Shown here in pieces: positions 16,294 through 25,415 of a DNA stretch of 64,000 bases (position 1 is its first letter; each line of letters opens with the position of its first letter). The stretch is taken from the NCBI GenBank assembly GCA_963170155.1, contig CAUJGP010000021.1:1-64000 (forward strand), read 5' to 3'. The stretch is from Bdellovibrionota bacterium. Lineage in GTDB: Bacteria > Bdellovibrionota > Bdellovibrionia > Bdellovibrionales > Bdellovibrionaceae. Under the pieces are notes generated by a model, which did not search any database, was not told the DNA's origin, and saw only the letters and a list, made by a program, of their open reading frames with translations. The translations under genes and the position numbers were made by a program.

Positions 16294-18234
16294 TCAATGA
16301 GTCAAAGAAAATTCAATTTTTAAATGATCTTGTCCTTGTGGAGCTATGGATTGGATCAAAGTGGGAAGCCCAAGTAATTGATCAGGAAATAATTGCACTG
16401 ACTCTTGACCATCTTTTTCCAACGCTAAAGTTGAAATCAAATTAACAGGAATTCTACTGAGAGTGCTATTGATCCCCGGAATAACCACGCTTTTGATAGC
16501 ACCTGTGGGTGAGAGTTTATTTAAAATTTGATTCCACCAAGAATTTCTTTTGTCTTTGGAGGATGGAGTTGTTTGAGAGGTTTTTAACACGGCTTGAACC
16601 TCTGCTTCAGACATGAGATCGCCTGCATCAATGCGGTGAAGGTTGAGTGAAAATCGATTCTTGTTGATGTAATCGAGACTGAGTAAAACAGTTCCTTTAA
16701 TGGCTTGTTTATCAGGTAAAAACCAATGTTTGGATTCTGATAAATCCAAATCCATCAATCCTGTTGATTTCACATAAACCCTGTTTTTAACGTTGGGTAA
16801 TTTTTCTTTGGTGACATCTTCCGCCGACATGAACTCTAATTTAGGGTTTTCCAGCAAAGTGAATTTGATATCGTATCCTCTCAAGTTGAGGTTTTCTAAT
16901 ATGCCATTTTTATGATTGATTTGAAAGTACCGGCTGATGAAATCAGAGCCGATGAGCAATGAAAGATCTGATGTGCTTTGGTTGACTAGCTCATTTAAGG
17001 CGCCTCCCTTTTCTTCTGAAGTCACTAGTTTTAAACCCGATAAATCATAATTTTTGCGTTGCTCTGTACTTTCAATGAAACCGTTTAAGAAGACGAGAAG
17101 TGATTGTTTCTTTGTCATTTGCATGCGTTGCATTTTAAGTCCTGCGACAATCTGAGGTTGGTTTTTATGATTTGAATCCTGCATAAAAAGTTCCGGAATA
17201 GCCATTCCGAATTCCGTATATTGATTTGAAATATCTGTCGAAATATTACCAAAGGCTTCTTTGAATTTACTTTCTTCAATCAGTTTATCGATGTGGATTT
17301 TAGCGTCCATAAGATTATTTTTAATGAATTGTTGTACGGCGGTATTAAGGGCTCTTTTGTTTTGTTCCATTTCTTTCAATTCTTGCTTATTGAGCTTTCT
17401 TTTTGTTGTTTTAGGGGTGCTTGTCAGTTTTTCCCAAGAAATATTTTTAATGTTCATACTTAAATCGGTAGATTCTAGGTTGGTTTTCATAGTGTCAAAA
17501 CTTAAGAGGATCTTTTCATTTCTATCAAATTGAATTGATAAGGTTGAGTCAATAATGAGTGGATTTTTTAAACCGATGGTGGTCGTAATTTCATCAGCTC
17601 CAATGGAGCCCCATGAAATTTCTTTTGCTCTTGAGTTTTTGAGCGTGGGCAAGATCAACCCAGAATTCATTTTAATTTTAATGTTTTTAATACTGGCTCG
17701 AACGCCGAAGGCAATAGAACCATCGGCTTTCTGTTCGAGGGGGTTCAGCGCTATGTCAGAGACCTCAAAACTATAGTTCAAATCACTTATTTTTATTTGA
17801 GGAGAGATGGTGTGGATGGGTGATTCGATCAAATTGATCAAAAAAAGTTTAGCTACGATGAAGTAGGGTTTTAAATCTTGAGAGACCATTTCTTCCAAAT
17901 CAGAGATTTGGTAGGTTCCCAAGTCAAAGTTTTGCGCTTCCCATTGCCCTTCATCCACGTTCATTCCTTTAAGCATGGAAGGAAGTTTTTTGTTGATTTT
18001 CTTTAAGCCTTCTGGGGAAATCCGCATGATCACAGCATTTTTCAAGGGATGTTTTTTTAAATCTTTAAGGGAATCCAAAAATTTTATGGTAGGTTGAAAT
18101 TCTCCGAAAGAGCTGATGGTCGCTGGTCGCCCTCTCGTTAAAGTTGCTTTTTCGGCTAATAAAACAGAGGGAGTGCTTATGAAGATGAGCGAAACAAGGT
18201 GTAAAGGAAGCTTCTTTAAAATTATTCCGTTCAT
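16294..18234 (-). CDS. Large exported protein, possibly BPI/TULIP-like
   Basis: A 646-residue protein with a signal peptide ending near SVLLAEK and a good AAGGAG site. I do not recognise a family by motif. It is rich in amphipathic beta-strands. The opening AVIMRISPEGLKKINKKLPS and the later helix-rich FIKNNLMDAKIHIDKLI resemble the first tubular domain of BPI-type lipid-binding proteins. A second similar half starts near residue 400 (LSLLIGSDFISRYFQINHKNG). This reading is a structural guess. It is a single gene, convergent with the CNNM gene, and lies upstream of a 306-base AT-rich gap. Confidence 0.6.
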   Translation of the reverse strand: MNGIILKKLPLHLVSLIFISTPSVLLAEKATLTRGRPATISSFGEFQPTIKFLDSLKDLKKHPLKNAVIMRISPEGLKKINKKLPSMLKGMNVDEGQWEAQNFDLGTYQISDLEEMVSQDLKPYFIVAKLFLINLIESPIHTISPQIKISDLNYSFEVSDIALNPLEQKADGSIAFGVRASIKNIKIKMNSGLILPTLKNSRAKEISWGSIGADEITTTIGLKNPLIIDSTLSIQFDRNEKILLSFDTMKTNLESTDLSMNIKNISWEKLTSTPKTTKRKLNKQELKEMEQNKRALNTAVQQFIKNNLMDAKIHIDKLIEESKFKEAFGNISTDISNQYTEFGMAIPELFMQDSNHKNQPQIVAGLKMQRMQMTKKQSLLVFLNGFIESTEQRKNYDLSGLKLVTSEEKGGALNELVNQSTSDLSLLIGSDFISRYFQINHKNGILENLNLRGYDIKFTLLENPKLEFMSAEDVTKEKLPNVKNRVYVKSTGLMDLDLSESKHWFLPDKQAIKGTVLLSLDYINKNRFSLNLHRIDAGDLMSEAEVQAVLKTSQTTPSSKDKRNSWWNQILNKLSPTGAIKSVVIPGINSTLSRIPVNLISTLALEKDGQESVQLFPDQLLGLPTLIQSIAPQGQDHLKIEFSLTH

Positions 18235-18540
18235 AAAAAACTCCTTAAATTAAATCATTAACGTTATAAGATTGAAAATTTTGTTTCACGGCAATAATAT
18301 AACTAATTATTATTTAATAACTGGGGCATCGTAACAATAAATTGCTCATTTAAATAGATGTTATTTTTCTGACAAATGACCTAAAATGTCACTTTGAAGA
18401 TTTATCAAGGTTATTTCTTAGTACGATACCAATAAAAATCATAACAAAAAAATTTTTCATCAAAACTTTATAGAACACAGTCCAATGAATGAGTGAATGA
18501 GTGAATGAGTGAATGAAATCTTAATGGATCGCAATGACGG
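18235..18540. other. 306-base AT-rich intergenic region
   Basis: Very AT-rich spacer between the start of the large exported protein and the end of mutM (both minus strand). It probably contains the promoter of the former, although I cannot fix -35/-10 boxes. The only clear structure is a short GAATGAGT tandem repeat at its mutM side. Confidence 0.5.
18487..18516. repeat. Short tandem repeat, GAATGAGT x 3.75
   Basis: Three full copies and one partial copy of the 8-base unit GAATGAGT lie just beyond the mutM stop codon. Copies are identical. It lies in non-coding DNA and is a candidate for length variation by slippage; no gene is affected. Confidence 0.8.
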
Positions 18541-19368
18541 TTATTTTTGGCATTGGGGACAATAATAAGTGCCTCTGCCAGCGAGAGTGATTTTGATAAC
18601 TTTTGTTTTATGATGTTTTGAGTGGCATATTCGGCAGTATTTTTGATAAAAAACCATCAGGTTTTTAAGTCCTTCTCCCTTAGCTCCATTTGCATCTCTA
18701 TATCCCCCGCCGAAGGTCGTTCCATTTGTTTCGATAGCTTCTTTTACGACTAAGGCCATAGCCGCTTTGATTTTGATAATATCTCGAGCTTCAAGCTCTC
18801 CAGCACGACGCATGGGCAGAATACCAGAGCGCGCACAAATTTCGGAGGCCATGTAGTTGCCAATGCCAGGAAAGGCCTTTTGATCCAGAAGAAATGACTT
18901 GATGATTCTTTTCGGAGATTTAAAAAATAACTCAGCAATATGATTTTCATCAAAATGGGGAGATGTAATGTCAATATCAAATGAAGATTGTTTTTTCTTG
19001 AAATTGCTGTTGTTCAAAATATAAAAGTGGCCAAACCGACGGGGATCAATGTAACTGAGGTATTTCAACGATTTTTGTGTTTGATCAATAAATTCAATAT
19101 GTTTATGTTTATCCTGGATAGGCTGTTGGTTTATACGCCAGGAGCCACTCATTCCCAAGTGGGAAAGGATTACCCCATCAGGCTGCAATTCAAAGATTAA
19201 CCATTTCGCATGCCGCTTGATTTGGGTAATGCAAAATCCTGTGGGGTCAAAATCTAATTGTTTAATAAGACGTGATGCGAGTGGAGAAAAAAAGCAAGTA
19301 TCGACTTTAAAAGGGAGCGCAGACGCTAATTGATATCGTATGGTTTCAACTTCAGGCAGTTCAGGCAT
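18541..19368 (-). CDS. mutM: Formamidopyrimidine-DNA glycosylase
   Basis: A 275-residue Fpg. It opens with PELPEVETIR, where Pro2 and Glu3 are catalytic after Met removal. It continues with HAKWLIFEL holding the conserved Lys, the H2TH region PGIGNYMASEICARSGILP, the loop TTFGGGYRDANG, and a zinc finger CRIC...YYCPQC. The enzyme removes oxidised purines such as 8-oxoguanine and cleaves the abasic site. The zinc finger loop is about five residues longer than in E. coli (KHHKTKVIKITLAG), but the Arg in GRGTYYC is kept. GAGGTG precedes the ATG. Confidence 0.96.
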   Translation of the reverse strand: MPELPEVETIRYQLASALPFKVDTCFFSPLASRLIKQLDFDPTGFCITQIKRHAKWLIFELQPDGVILSHLGMSGSWRINQQPIQDKHKHIEFIDQTQKSLKYLSYIDPRRFGHFYILNNSNFKKKQSSFDIDITSPHFDENHIAELFFKSPKRIIKSFLLDQKAFPGIGNYMASEICARSGILPMRRAGELEARDIIKIKAAMALVVKEAIETNGTTFGGGYRDANGAKGEGLKNLMVFYQKYCRICHSKHHKTKVIKITLAGRGTYYCPQCQK

Positions 19369-19729
19369 GAGTTCTTCACCTCTTTTAAGAGTGAGTTCTT
19401 ATTTGATAAAATCTTATAAGTCATCTTCTGGAATCAATAAAATCAGATTTTCCTAAAAGTCATAGGTTGCATGTTGATATTTTATAGTTAATCTTAATGT
19501 TTATTAGCATGGAAGTAGAAAAATGCATTCCACGCATTATGAAAGGAAAAGGAATCAGCGATCCTTAAATGGCGCTGTAGGGTTCTGAGGAACAAGAGCT
19601 TTTTTCGTTTGGGGAAACCTTAAAGAGCTTCTAAGAGTTTTTATTTAAATCACCGAGCCGCTAACGCAATGAAGAATGACCCCTCTTTGAAAGCATTTTA
19701 AAGTAAAGCTTGAATAAAAGGAGTTGTTC
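19369..19729. other. 361-base intergenic region between mutM and the GST gene
   Basis: Divergent spacer carrying presumed promoters of mutM and the GST gene. I see a small hairpin GTTC-TGAG-GAAC followed by a short T-run near 19580-19610, and a 19-codon reading frame near 19510 without a ribosome-binding site. Neither is strong enough to call as a gene or terminator. Confidence 0.4.
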
Positions 19730-20329
19730 ATGAAATCACAACTTGTGCTTTATACCAATCCTAGATCTCGTGGAAATATTGCTATTTGGATGCTTGAAGA
19801 GTTGGGTATGCCCTACGAACGCAAAGAAATAGAGTTCAAAGACCTTAAAAATGAATCTTATTTGAAAATAAATCCTATGGGTAAAGTTCCTACACTTGTT
19901 CATAACGATCACATTGTAACGGAGGTTGCCGCCATCTGCACTTATTTGGCGGAAAGTTTCCCTGAAAAAAAATTAGGTCCCACAGCCCAGAACAGGGCAT
20001 CCTACTATCGTTGGTTGTTTTTTGCAGCGGGTCCTTTGGAAGCGGCCATCACAAATAAAAGTTTGGGGGTGTCGATCTCCAAGGAACAACAATCTTTTGT
20101 TGGTTATGGAAACTATGATTTAACGATTGGCACTTTGGCTTCAGTGCTTTCTCAGGCTCCTTATATTGCTGGCGACCAATTTACTGCAGCGGATGTTTAT
20201 GTTGGTTCTCAAGTTGGTTTTGCCCTCACATTTAAAACGCTTCCGGATCTCCCAGAATTTAGAACTTATTGGGAAAGACTTTGTCAGCGTGAAGCTTACA
20301 AACGGGCTCGTCCATTAGGATTTGGCTGA
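19730..20329 (+). CDS. Glutathione S-transferase
   Basis: A 199-residue GST. The thioredoxin-fold N-domain has LYTNPRSRGNIAIWMLEELG and the glutathione-binding MGKVPTLVHNDHIVTEVAAICTYLAE, where the cis-Pro (VPT) and the E-V/S position are typical. The C-terminal helical domain contains YIAGDQFTAADVYVGSQ, the conserved N-capping motif. It conjugates glutathione to electrophiles. AAAAGGAG lies 6 bases before the ATG at 19730. Substrate is unknown, and the gene stands alone. Confidence 0.92.
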   Translation: MKSQLVLYTNPRSRGNIAIWMLEELGMPYERKEIEFKDLKNESYLKINPMGKVPTLVHNDHIVTEVAAICTYLAESFPEKKLGPTAQNRASYYRWLFFAAGPLEAAITNKSLGVSISKEQQSFVGYGNYDLTIGTLASVLSQAPYIAGDQFTAADVYVGSQVGFALTFKTLPDLPEFRTYWERLCQREAYKRARPLGFG

Positions 20330-20408
20330 TAGAACACCATTGGATTGTTGAATGAGAGTGACGTTGGTGCCAAAAAATCAAAAATAGACTCGTGTTCTTG
20401 CTCGAGAG

Positions 20409-21098
20409 CTACTTTTTTTTGACTCGGTACATTTGCACCCAGGAATTGCTGATATTCTTCAATAAGTTTGCTTCAGAGGCCCAATTTGGAGTGAGATGTC
20501 CGAAGACAGGTGATTGTGGATAGAAAAAATTCGTAACGTGTTGGTAAGAGTTGGGAATCTTTTTATTTTGGAGGACTTCTTTGGCGAGCTGGTAGGCTTC
20601 GCCGTAAAGATCTTTATAATCAAGCGATCCTAATTGCAAATAGGGCTCGCTTTTTTCAGGACATAAAAAGAACGTAGCAAATATATTTTCTTTATTCCCA
20701 CTCATTTTAGGAGAGAATGAAGTTCTGAATTGGTATTTTTTAAATACAGTGTCGTAGGCGTTCTTTTTTATTCTTGAGGCAATCCCCCAAGCAATTTTTT
20801 CAAAAATGTTTTCCTTAAATAAATCAATGGAAGAGCAGTCAGGATGTTTGAGGCAGCCTGTTGAAAGACCTTCTGAAAAAATCAAACGCGCTAAAACATC
20901 GTGATCTGCAAGGTGATATTTCAAGGCCAATGCCCGTGCATTGTCCTCATAATTTTTTGTTTTAGTGGTCATATCAAGAGTTCCCAAGCAGCGAGGTGTC
21001 TCAGCCTTTGTTGATTCGTGGAGGCTCATTTGCTGAGAATAAAGCCGTGGAATCATAAGAATTAAAAATAGGCTTGTAATTATATTTTTTTTGATCAT
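20409..21098 (-). CDS. SleB/CwlJ-like cell-wall hydrolase, exported
   Basis: A 229-residue protein with a signal peptide (cut near RLYSQQ). The region from about residue 60 has the Hydrolase_2 (SleB) layout: ARLIFSEGLS with the catalytic-type glutamate, then IAWGIASRIKKNAYDTVFKKYQFRTSFSP. After a variable stretch come YQLAKEVLQNKKI and TNFFYPQS...PNWA. The family acts on peptidoglycan. Identification rests on pattern similarity; the sequence is divergent. GGG lies 5 bases before the ATG. It converges with the GST gene. Confidence 0.6.
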   Translation of the reverse strand: MIKKNIITSLFLILMIPRLYSQQMSLHESTKAETPRCLGTLDMTTKTKNYEDNARALALKYHLADHDVLARLIFSEGLSTGCLKHPDCSSIDLFKENIFEKIAWGIASRIKKNAYDTVFKKYQFRTSFSPKMSGNKENIFATFFLCPEKSEPYLQLGSLDYKDLYGEAYQLAKEVLQNKKIPNSYQHVTNFFYPQSPVFGHLTPNWASEANLLKNISNSWVQMYRVKKK

Positions 21099-21218
21099 TT
21101 AGCCCTTTCAAGAAACGCTCTGAGTGAAAAACTCCAAGGGATCACTCTTATTACCGTCAATTTTTTCAATGGCGCAACACCAGCTCAATCGGAACTGAAA
21201 GCTGGATCGTGTTTACAA

Positions 21219-21731
21219 TTATTTCTTAACTTCGAGCTTATCGAGGGCTTTGAAAACGTCTTTACTTTGTTCCGTGGTAGAAGCGTTTTCGTCCATCCAA
21301 GCAATTTTGTTTTTATGAACTAAGAACGCCTCTCGTTTGGCGAATCCAAAGGGAGTGGGAACTTGAAAGTTCGCTACGATTTTTTTATCGTTGTCAGCGA
21401 TGAGATCAAATGGAATGGTGTATTTATTAGCGAATTGTTTTTGATCCTCGACCTTATCTGTTGAAACTCCAATGATGTAAACACCTCGTTTTTGCAAATT
21501 TTGAAATTCATCTCGCAGGCTTTTCGCTTGGTTCGTGCAGCCGGGAGTGTCCGCTTTCGGGTAAAAATAAACCAAAGTAAATTTATTTTTATTATAAACT
21601 TCGCTGAAATTTATGATTTTTCCTTCGTGGTTTACACCTGTTGCTTTTGGGGCCTCATCCCCTATATTTAAGGCAAGAGCCAAGCTTGAACATCCCATGA
21701 GAATAAAGATTAAAAATTTTAGATTGTGCAT
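21219..21731 (-). CDS. Exported peroxiredoxin, BCP/PrxQ type
   Basis: A 170-residue peroxiredoxin with a signal peptide (ends near LALALN) and then IGDEAPKATGVNHEGKIINFS. The active site is YFYPKADTPGCTNQAKSLRD, with the peroxidatic Cys after TPG. BCP proteins often have a resolving Cys five residues later (CTxxAC); here it is Lys, so it looks 1-Cys. Late strands (FLVHKNKIAW) fit the fold. The signal peptide places it in the periplasm, where it would reduce peroxides with an unknown donor. AAAGAGG precedes the ATG. Confidence 0.88.
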   Translation of the reverse strand: MHNLKFLIFILMGCSSLALALNIGDEAPKATGVNHEGKIINFSEVYNKNKFTLVYFYPKADTPGCTNQAKSLRDEFQNLQKRGVYIIGVSTDKVEDQKQFANKYTIPFDLIADNDKKIVANFQVPTPFGFAKREAFLVHKNKIAWMDENASTTEQSKDVFKALDKLEVKK

Positions 21732-21954
21732 TATAACCTCTTTGTTTTAAATCAAGGTCAATGATACATGAAATAATCGGCTTCATCAAGGCTTCGTAGT
21801 TTTTGCGGCACGTTCATGAAGCTACTTCTTATGAAGAAAACTTAAACGTCATCAGCCCATTCAATTTTTGATACCATGAAAGCGCTTTGAGGAGAAAAAT
21901 TCTTCTATAAAAAGTTAGATGGGTCGTATTTTTCTAGATCTATCCCTCTTCGCA

Positions 21955-23448
21955 TTAAAAATCATTGGGATGCAAAAGGTTTGGTTTTTTAGCAGACCAT
22001 TGTAACGCTTTTTCTAACTCAAAAGCGAGCGCAAATAATTGATCGTCGTATCCCATTCGAGTTGCAAATTGCACTCCAATGGGAACTTCTGAGGGTGTCC
22101 AATAAGCGGGAATGGACATGGCCGGGTGTCCACTCATATTAAATATAAAGGTGTTAGGATTATTTTCAATGGAGTGATTCCCCATTCGATGTAAAAGAGA
22201 AACCAATATTGATGAGGGTAAATACTCTGAGATCCGCACGGTTAGTTTTTCAAAGAAGTTAAGGTTCAATAACCCCAAGGGTGGTGGTTCAAAGGCAAGT
22301 GTGGGTGAACAGAAAAAATCATAGTGACTAAAAAATTGTTCCCATTGAATGGTGGTTTGCCTCATATTATGGATGGCGGCCTCAAGATGTGAAGCTCGCA
22401 ACTTTTCTCCCATGACTTTTAAAAACCAGGTTACATATTCAATATGACCTAAGCGGGCTGTCGTTTGTATGAGTTTTTCGTTGCGTGCGACTTCTCCTGC
22501 AACGCTCGCTGCAAGAATGACATAAAAACTAAAAAGCAATTCTTCTTTGTTCAAAGAAGGTTTTGCTTCAATAACGGTTAAGCCAAGGCTTTCACAAACT
22601 TTTAAAGTTTGATCAAGAGCTCGAAGGCATTCTGGAGAAATGTTTTTCCCAAATAAAGACTCTCGTGTAAAAGCTACGGTTTTTCCAGCGATAGAAAGAG
22701 TCTCGCTTTGTATGAAGTTATTGGGAGTTCGAACCGGGCCATAGGCAGCTCCTAACCCTAGGCCTTGAGTTAAGTCCAAGGCAAGAGCTGAATCCCGCAC
22801 ACTCCGGGTTACGACGTGACCGCTGGATAAACTGAGCCAACCTTCATTTCTATGGGGCCCGAGAGGTTGTAAACCTCGGCTGGGTTTAAAACCAAAGAGC
22901 CCACAAGCGGAAGAAGGAATTCGAATGGAGCCGCCCCCATCATCAGCGTAGGCGATGGGAACCATTCGAGCAGCGACGGCCGCTGCACTTCCACCACTCG
23001 ATCCGCCTGAAGTTAAATTTAAGTTCCAAGGATTACGGCAAGCTCCCCACAGGGCGGGCTCTGTGACAGGTTGAATTCCAAATTCAGGGACATTGGTTTT
23101 GCCGAGAGTAACGAGTCCAGCATTTCTATAGCGGGTAAAAATCTCAGAGTCTGCAGGAGCATTATGATTTTTAGTGAGTACGGAACCACAAGATGTAGGA
23201 AATCCAGCGATCTCTACATTTAAATCTTTTACTAAAAAAGGAACTCCTGCCAATGGTTGAGAGTTTTTTACTTTTTTAACTTCTTCTTTTCCATATTCAT
23301 ACATCTTATAGATAACAGCATTGATCTTTGGATTGAATTTTTCAATTTGTGCAATAGCGGATTCTAGTACTTCAACAGGAGACACCTGTCCTGTTTTTAT
23401 CAACTCAGCTAAACCCATGGCATCATAATCAGTGTATTCTTTGAACAT
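21955..23448 (-). CDS. Amidase signature-family enzyme
   Basis: A 497-residue amidase. The Ser-cisSer-Lys triad is visible: Lys in VPFLVKDL (about residue 72), the glycine/serine-rich block [21 protein letters not shown], and the nucleophile in [26 protein letters not shown]. It is similar to GatA and to 6-aminohexanoate-cyclic-dimer hydrolases. There is no gatB or gatC next to it, so a role in tRNA amidation is not supported. It hydrolyses carboxamides of unknown identity, in the cytoplasm (no signal peptide). AGGAAGG precedes the ATG. Confidence 0.92.
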   Translation of the reverse strand: MFKEYTDYDAMGLAELIKTGQVSPVEVLESAIAQIEKFNPKINAVIYKMYEYGKEEVKKVKNSQPLAGVPFLVKDLNVEIAGFPTSCGSVLTKNHNAPADSEIFTRYRNAGLVTLGKTNVPEFGIQPVTEPALWGACRNPWNLNLTSGGSSGGSAAAVAARMVPIAYADDGGGSIRIPSSACGLFGFKPSRGLQPLGPHRNEGWLSLSSGHVVTRSVRDSALALDLTQGLGLGAAYGPVRTPNNFIQSETLSIAGKTVAFTRESLFGKNISPECLRALDQTLKVCESLGLTVIEAKPSLNKEELLFSFYVILAASVAGEVARNEKLIQTTARLGHIEYVTWFLKVMGEKLRASHLEAAIHNMRQTTIQWEQFFSHYDFFCSPTLAFEPPPLGLLNLNFFEKLTVRISEYLPSSILVSLLHRMGNHSIENNPNTFIFNMSGHPAMSIPAYWTPSEVPIGVQFATRMGYDDQLFALAFELEKALQWSAKKPNLLHPNDF

Positions 23449-23659
23449 CTCTATACCTTCCTTGTGCGCGTTTTTAGCGGAAAATAAATATTAAATCTTT
23501 AGTACTAAAGAATACAATAATGAGTTGGTCATCATGAAAACTTATTGTGTCATATCCGTTGATTAAGGAAAAAAGCGATTAGATTTTTTATAAAATTGAG
23601 TCAGGCTAGGGAAAAAGCTTATTTTTAGCACAGATAAAAAAGAGGGGACATAAAACCAC

Positions 23660-23687
23660 AAGAGGGAAGACTTTCATCTTCCCTCTT
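23660..23687 (-). terminator. Terminator hairpin after the OmpA-family gene
   Basis: AAGAGGGAAGA and TCTTCCCTCTT form a perfect 11-base-pair stem with a 6-base loop, about 45 bases after the stop of the OmpA-family gene on the minus strand. The T-tract is modest (GTGGTTTTATG), so it may be a weak intrinsic terminator. Confidence 0.65.
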
Positions 23688-23731
23688 TAAAAATTAATCT
23701 CGATTATCGAAATAAGAGCAAAAAGCTTCCG

Positions 23732-24784
23732 TTATTTTAAAATTTTCTCAACAATTTGAGCATCTTTTACATCATGCAGATCAATTTCAATACGGCGATC
23801 AGAGCTTAAGAGGCGTTGAGAGGGAGCTTTTCCTTCACCTTTGATTTGGATGAGGGAAGCAGGAATGCCAACTTCACTGATGAAGAAATTTCTAACAGAT
23901 TGAGCTCTTTTTTCAGAGAGTTCTTGGTTCATCGCGTCCTCTCCTGAAATATCAGCAAATCCACGAATCGTTAATTGAGAAAATTGATTGGAGTTTTCTT
24001 TAAGATTTTTTCCCAATTCATAAAGATATTCTTTATCGTCATCTGTTAAGTGATCATCACCCACTTCGAAAGTCGCTAATTTTTCATCTGTTCCTTTTTT
24101 CGCTTCGATAGAAACAGTGACACCATCGTCTACAACAGCTGTTGTTTTTTTAGGTTGGGCTGGAACTGCAGCCGCAACAGTCGTGGCATTTGCTGATCGA
24201 GTCGCACCAAAACCAATATGCAATTCCAATTGAGCCATGCTGACAGGAGCACCACCATTGTTTAATTGCATTTGGGCTTTGCCTCCGGCACGTAAGGCCA
24301 TGCTATCAGTAGGATTAAATTCCTTCAAAAGTTGTAATCCTCCAAAGACAGCATCTCTTTGCGTGGAACCAAAGGCTTTCCCTTGATTGATATAATCGTT
24401 CAGTACAACTCCGGCTTGCCAGCCACCAGTGAAAAGAGAACGAGCCGCGACTTCAGCCATAGCACCGCCAGCATTGTTTTCTCGTTGGGTGTTGTTGGAA
24501 CTGTAGTTGTGAGAGGTTGTACCAACTCCAAGATCAAAAATAATATCCGATGAGTTCATCAAATAAGAACCGAGTATTTTAGCGTGGCTGGGAGTTCCTT
24601 TAACAGGGGCATCGTGTCCGTTGGTGGAGTAGCCCATTCCTGCACCTAAATAAAATCCCCAGTTTTGATTGGGAACTAACACTGTCGGTGAAGTGGATTG
24701 AGTTCTACTTTCATTTTCAGCAGCGTGAAGATTTGGTGATAAAGCCAAAGCAATAAGCATAGAAAAAATAGATTTTTTTATCAT
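23732..24784 (-). CDS. OmpA-family outer-membrane protein
   Basis: A 350-residue protein with a signal peptide (cut near NLHAAE), an N-terminal beta-barrel-like domain of about 170 residues (WGFYLGAGMGYST, ELHIGFGATRS), an Ala/Val/Pro linker, and an OmpA/MotB C-terminal domain. The last holds LTIRGFADISGEDAMNQELSEKRAQSVRNF and SSDRRIEI, the peptidoglycan-binding pattern. It likely ties the outer membrane to peptidoglycan. GGAG precedes the ATG by 8 bases. It is monocistronic, with its own hairpin terminator. Confidence 0.9.
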   Translation of the reverse strand: MIKKSIFSMLIALALSPNLHAAENESRTQSTSPTVLVPNQNWGFYLGAGMGYSTNGHDAPVKGTPSHAKILGSYLMNSSDIIFDLGVGTTSHNYSSNNTQRENNAGGAMAEVAARSLFTGGWQAGVVLNDYINQGKAFGSTQRDAVFGGLQLLKEFNPTDSMALRAGGKAQMQLNNGGAPVSMAQLELHIGFGATRSANATTVAAAVPAQPKKTTAVVDDGVTVSIEAKKGTDEKLATFEVGDDHLTDDDKEYLYELGKNLKENSNQFSQLTIRGFADISGEDAMNQELSEKRAQSVRNFFISEVGIPASLIQIKGEGKAPSQRLLSSDRRIEIDLHDVKDAQIVEKILK

Positions 24785-24944
24785 GATTGATCTCCTTTGT
24801 TTTGGGAGACTACCTAAATCAAAATGAGAGGAAGGTCACTCAATCTGATAAAAAACAAAAAAATATAACAAATCAAGTCAGACTTTGACCCAAAGGTAAT
24901 TTAAAAAATGAGAAAAAGTAGATTTCAAGCGAAAATTCATTGTG

Positions 24945-24950
24945 TATAAT
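24945..24950 (+). promoter_or_regulatory. -10 box upstream of the small lipoprotein gene
   Basis: A consensus TATAAT lies 50 bases before the small lipoprotein ATG. The -35 region at the usual spacing (about ATTTCA) matches poorly. The hexamer is exact, but the promoter assignment is an inference. Confidence 0.4.
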
Positions 24951-25000
24951 ATGATTCAGTATAAATTTTCAGCACATTTTCTTAACGATAGGAGAGAGAT

Positions 25001-25138
25001 ATGAAGAAAAAAATATGTTTAATGACCCTCTTTTTTTTGCTGTCAGCATGTGCATCGTCTCGTGTTCTGGTTAAAAAAGATACCTGCAAGGATCTCTTTG
25101 ATGGCCTTATTATGGAATGCGAAACTGTGAAAAAATAA
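25001..25138 (+). CDS. Small lipoprotein, 45 residues
   Basis: A short frame preceded by GGAGAGAG. It encodes MKKK, a hydrophobic stretch and the lipobox LLSAC (Cys17), then only 28 residues with two further cysteines (DTCKDLF, MECET). This is the pattern of a small lipid-anchored periplasmic protein; entericidin-like proteins are comparable in size, but I see no sequence match to a family. A strong terminator follows immediately and a TATAAT precedes it, so it is its own transcription unit. Confidence 0.75.
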   Translation: MKKKICLMTLFFLLSACASSRVLVKKDTCKDLFDGLIMECETVKK

Positions 25139-25170
25139 AGAAAGGGTGGTTCGCCACCCTTTCTTTATTT
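25139..25170 (+). terminator. Intrinsic terminator of the small lipoprotein gene
   Basis: AGAAAGGGTGG (25139-25149) and CCACCCTTTCT (25154-25164) form a perfect 11-base-pair stem with a TTCG tetraloop, followed by TTATTT. It starts immediately after the stop codon, a textbook intrinsic terminator. Confidence 0.92.
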
Positions 25171-25415
25171 GATGAGTTAACTTACATAAAGAAAGATATC
25201 GCTACGAGAATGAACTTTTGGATTTTCGATTGTCATAATATTGGTGGATGCCATAACAGTTAAATAAAAGTTACTTTTTTTGTTGTTTAAAATGTAAAAT
25301 GTTATCTGTTTATTTTTGAAAAAGAGTGTTAAAGATCACGTCAATCGGATTTATTGATATGAAGAGATCCGTTTTTATTAAGGGGCTGAATAACAGGGGT
25401 AGAAGGTTATAAATA

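Noticed and set aside
18487-18516. CRISPR-like repeat
   Set aside because: The repeat is a direct 8-base tandem without spacers; it is a microsatellite-like element.
21955-23448. GatA subunit of tRNA amidotransferase
   Set aside because: The active-site motifs are common to all amidases, and gatB and gatC are not present; the general family name is safer.
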